From positions 1-24,954 of the forward strand of contig DATKCJ010000319.1 of assembly GCA_035513275.1 (NCBI GenBank): 24,954 nucleotides of DNA, in the 5' to 3' direction. The notes beneath the pieces are model-generated. The model did not search any database. It worked only from the letters and a program-made list of their open reading frames with translations, and had not been told where the DNA came from. Every line of letters starts with the position of its first letter. Position 1 is the stretch's first letter. Source of the DNA: DATKCJ01 sp035513275 (GTDB lineage Bacteria > Verrucomicrobiota > Verrucomicrobiia > Opitutales > Opitutaceae). Shown one piece after another: positions 22,778 to 24,954 of the stretch. Both the position numbers and the translations under genes were made by a program.

Positions 22778-23407
22778 TTACTTCAAATATGCCTTCAGAT
22801 CCGACTGAAGCTGTTGCTTGGCGTAGTGCAGACGCGAGCGGACGGTGCCTTCAGAGCACCCAACAATCTCCGCAATCTCGGTATGGCTGAACCCTTCGAT
22901 TTCAAACAAAGTGACCACAGTTCTGTGCTTGATAGACAATTTCTGGAACGCTTCGTTCAATTTTTCCTGTATCTCCTTGATGTAAGCAGCTTTCCCGATC
23001 GACGGTTCGACGCTCAGCTCCTTCAACCACTCGACGCCTTCACCGCCCTCTTTCACATCGTCGAGACTGAAAAACGACCGAAGGCGGGATTTCCGCAGAT
23101 GGGTGTAGGTCGTGTTCACCGCGATCCTGTAGAGCCACGTGAAAAATGAGGACTGCCCCTTGAAGCGATTAATGGACTGAAATGCCTTGATGAAGGCGTC
23201 TTGCGCCAAGTCTGCGGCGTCGTCGCGGTTACTGGTCAAGTGGTAAACGACAGAGTAGATTCGCTCGCGATACTTCTTCACCAGCGCGTCGAACGCAGCC
23301 ACTTCTCCCGCTTGGACCTTCCGGACGATCTCCAAGTCGACGTCAGCCTCCGCCTGCCTCTCCGGGGAGGCAGTTACTGTCCGGCCAAAGGTCTTGATCA
23401 AGTCCAT
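22778..23407 (-). CDS. ECF-type RNA polymerase sigma factor
   Basis: This is an extracytoplasmic-function sigma factor, 209 residues. Region 2 spans about residues 39-106: FDALVKKYRERIYSVVYHL, then DDAADLAQDAFIKAFQ (the core-binding and -10-reading part), then SSFFTWLYRIAVNTTYTHLRK. Region 4 spans about 150-205, with LSIKHRTVVTLFEIEGFSHTEIAEIVGCSEGTVRSRL as the helix-turn-helix that reads -35. It resembles the RpoE-like group. The N-terminal 25 residues are an extra, poorly conserved leader. The start is ATG at 23407. Its partner is the membrane protein just downstream, and a polyprenyl synthase gene ends 35 nt upstream. Confidence 0.93.
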   Translation of the reverse strand: MDLIKTFGRTVTASPERQAEADVDLEIVRKVQAGEVAAFDALVKKYRERIYSVVYHLTSNRDDAADLAQDAFIKAFQSINRFKGQSSFFTWLYRIAVNTTYTHLRKSRLRSFFSLDDVKEGGEGVEWLKELSVEPSIGKAAYIKEIQEKLNEAFQKLSIKHRTVVTLFEIEGFSHTEIAEIVGCSEGTVRSRLHYAKQQLQSDLKAYLK

Positions 23408-23418
23408 TGCAGAAACGG

Positions 23419-23446
23419 ATTGTATGCCTCTCCCTCAGCTCATCAA
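23419..23446 (-). promoter_or_regulatory. Possible promoter for the sigma factor gene
   Basis: On the minus strand TTGATG (23441-23446) and TACAAT (23419-23424) are 16 bp apart, a good sigma-70-type match. The -35 box overlaps the stop codon of the polyprenyl synthase. The predicted start near 23412 would leave a leader of only about 4 nt before the sigma ATG, so the transcript would be nearly leaderless. Based on sequence match only. Confidence 0.35.
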
Positions 23447-24489
23447 CCGGAAACACCCCGGGGAATACTCCCCATAGCTGATGCCTGAGACTCGAGCACA
23501 TTGCACAAGTCAAGCAGCAGCGTCACATCCTCAGTCTCCGGAAATGCAGCAAGGCGGTCGCGTGCCGCGGTCAACTCGATGTGGATGCGAACCAAGACTG
23601 CTTTCAGGGCACCTAGTTCATGCATCTCGCGTTTGACACGCTCCAGCTTCCCAGGGTCCCCCGAACCAAGCGCCGCGAGGACCTCAGGAGAGGAGCCCCT
23701 TGGCATCCGATCGAGAAGCTCAAGCACTGGGAGTGTGAGTTTCCCGCTCTTCCAATCGGTCCCGAGTGTCTTGCCAATCACCGACGCATCTCCGGCGAAA
23801 TCGGCCAAGTCATCGTAGACTTGGTATGCGACTCCCAAGTGCCTCCCAAACGCTGCGATTGAGCTCACTCGCGCGGGCCTGGCGCCAGACAGCGCTGAAC
23901 CGAGTTCGCAGGACACCGAGAACAACTCCGCGGTCTTCAAATCGATGACACGTTCATATCGGGACCGGTCTGGTGCGCCGCCAGAAGACCCGAGCGTCTG
24001 GATGATTTCACCCGAGCAAACACGCCGGGTGGCCTCAGCGATGCGCCGGCTCACGAACACATCTGGGAACTGCGTGGACAAGACAACCGCCTGGGAGAAG
24101 AGCGCGTCCCCCAACAACACCGCGACAGATGGTCCGTCTCTTTCCGAAACAGTGGCCCGACCCCGGCGTATCGCGGCGCCATCCATGATGTCGTCGTGAA
24201 CGAGTGTCGCCATGTGGACCATTTCAATGACCGCCGCCGCTTTCACGAGGTCCGGATTGACCTTCCCTTCGCCTTCCCATCCGCTCAGAAAAACAAGCAA
24301 TGGCCGGAGTCGTTTACCTGATGTGCCAAGACAATACGCCGCAAGATCCCGCACTTCCGGCTCGAAGGAGCCGACTTGCTCTCGAAGCAGGACTTCGAGT
24401 GCGGCGAGCGAGCCGGAGTTCATCGCCAGCAGCGAGGCGAGGTCCCGGCCGGACCCTCTTTCGGATGGAATCTGCGCAGCCCGCTGCAT
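23443..24489 (-). CDS. Polyprenyl diphosphate synthase (trans-isoprenyl)
   Basis: This enzyme adds isopentenyl units to an allylic diphosphate to make a linear prenyl chain. It is 348 residues from the ATG at 24489. The first aspartate-rich motif is D99-D100-x-x-D103 (HDDIMDGAAIRRGR), the second D226-D227-x-x-D230 (YDDLADF). GKRLRPLLVFL (58-68) is the conserved diphosphate-binding part. In this family it may make the side chain of quinones (used by complex I) or another C30-C50 chain; length control cannot be judged by eye. ATG at 24423 is an alternative start giving 326 residues. The frame is open to 24567, which would overlap the divergent gene and is rejected. Confidence 0.9.
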   Translation of the reverse strand: MQRAAQIPSERGSGRDLASLLAMNSGSLAALEVLLREQVGSFEPEVRDLAAYCLGTSGKRLRPLLVFLSGWEGEGKVNPDLVKAAAVIEMVHMATLVHDDIMDGAAIRRGRATVSERDGPSVAVLLGDALFSQAVVLSTQFPDVFVSRRIAEATRRVCSGEIIQTLGSSGGAPDRSRYERVIDLKTAELFSVSCELGSALSGARPARVSSIAAFGRHLGVAYQVYDDLADFAGDASVIGKTLGTDWKSGKLTLPVLELLDRMPRGSSPEVLAALGSGDPGKLERVKREMHELGALKAVLVRIHIELTAARDRLAAFPETEDVTLLLDLCNVLESQASAMGSIPRGVSG

Positions 24490-24544
24490 GTCCGAACTTT
24501 GTGCGGACGCGTCCAAAATGGCTAATCCTAATTGACACCTGCCG

Positions 24545-24954
24545 ATGAACGAAAACCCGTGGCTCATACTCGCGGTTATTGTGGTGGGCCTGGGATTCGT
24601 GTGGCTCTGGGTGCGCGATTTTCAGCGGCGAAACGACAGCAACCACAAGCACCCGCTTCCAGGCGCCACCGCGAGTCCGAGGGGAATTGTGATTGTCGGT
24701 GTCGCGCTCGGAATTGGCCTCGTCGCTGCCGAAACGGCCGGAGAATCGTGGCTTGGGATCACGGAAGAGCAGTCGATGATGACTCCGCTGTTCGCGGTGT
24801 GGACGCTTGTGGCAGCAATCGTCGAGGAAATCATCTTCAGGGGCTATTTCGTCGTCGAGAAGCGAGGAACCGCGGCGCTTTGGATCGGCATCTTCGCGTT
24901 CTCGGCGGTGTTTGCCGCGATACATCCGTTCCTGTGGTCCTGGGACGACGCCGG
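24545..24954 (+). CDS. CPBP family intramembrane protease, 5' part (cut by window edge)
   Basis: Only the first 136 codons are in the window. The product is a hydrophobic protein with helices at about 6-22, 47-63, 83-98 and 110-126. The CPBP (Abi/CAAX-protease-like) motif EEIIFRG (residues 94-100) supplies the paired glutamates E94/E95 and R99. H127 in AAIHPF matches the next catalytic histidine. Members cleave prenylated or other membrane peptides, and many bacterial ones have unknown targets. The start is ATG at 24545, divergent from the polyprenyl synthase with 55 bp between starts. The C-terminal part with the last motif lies beyond the edge. Confidence 0.85.
   Translation, partial: MNENPWLILAVIVVGLGFVWLWVRDFQRRNDSNHKHPLPGATASPRGIVIVGVALGIGLVAAETAGESWLGITEEQSMMTPLFAVWTLVAAIVEEIIFRGYFVVEKRGTAALWIGIFAFSAVFAAIHPFLWSWDDA

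Overview
The window reads as chromosome of a GC-rich, diderm, aerobically respiring bacterium. The most likely group is Verrucomicrobiota, near Opitutales/Opitutaceae. This is inferred from gene content and order, the scarcity of Shine-Dalgarno sites, and short intergenic repeats (GTAGCGG/GTAGCGA heptamers, ACACGAAA, CACAGATG and TCCTTCGCCAAGGCTACGGAGGA types) that I associate from memory with that group. KdsD implies a Kdo-containing outer membrane. No phage, transposase, integrase, CRISPR array or plasmid gene is visible.

Layout. Positions 1-11799, minus strand: a respiratory complex I operon read nuoB-C-D-E-F-G-H-I-J-K-L-M. nuoM is cut by the window edge and nuoA is not at the head of the operon. 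Six of its gaps hold short repeat elements, and nuoG carries two repeat families inside its open reading frame. Positions 12063-12152, plus strand: tRNA-Ser(GGA), followed by a 200-bp block of hairpins. Positions 12461-14218, plus strand: a sodium:solute symporter-family protein. Positions 14226-17471, minus strand: a ferrous iron uptake operon (second FeoA, FeoA, FeoB, FeoB-associated Cys-rich peptide, DUF983 protein), with overlapping or near-touching genes at its 3' end and a Fur-box-like palindrome just upstream. Positions 17642-19997: a CoA-binding protein, a LysM/TPR lipoprotein and the KdsD sugar-phosphate isomerase. Positions 20030-21861, minus strand: YjbQ and class II fumarase. Positions 21952-24489, minus strand: a polyprenyl diphosphate synthase, an ECF sigma factor and a likely membrane anti-sigma partner. 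Positions 24545 to the end, plus strand: a CPBP-family membrane protease, cut by the window edge.

How it fits together. NuoB-M form the NADH:quinone oxidoreductase, which needs many Fe-S clusters; the Feo operon supplies iron. Fumarase belongs to the TCA cycle that produces NADH. The polyprenyl synthase could supply quinone side chains or undecaprenyl carriers. The window is mostly conserved housekeeping genes. I found no clearly new multi-gene system. The most unusual observation is the heavy invasion of an essential respiratory operon by several unrelated short repeat families, including in-frame copies inside nuoG.
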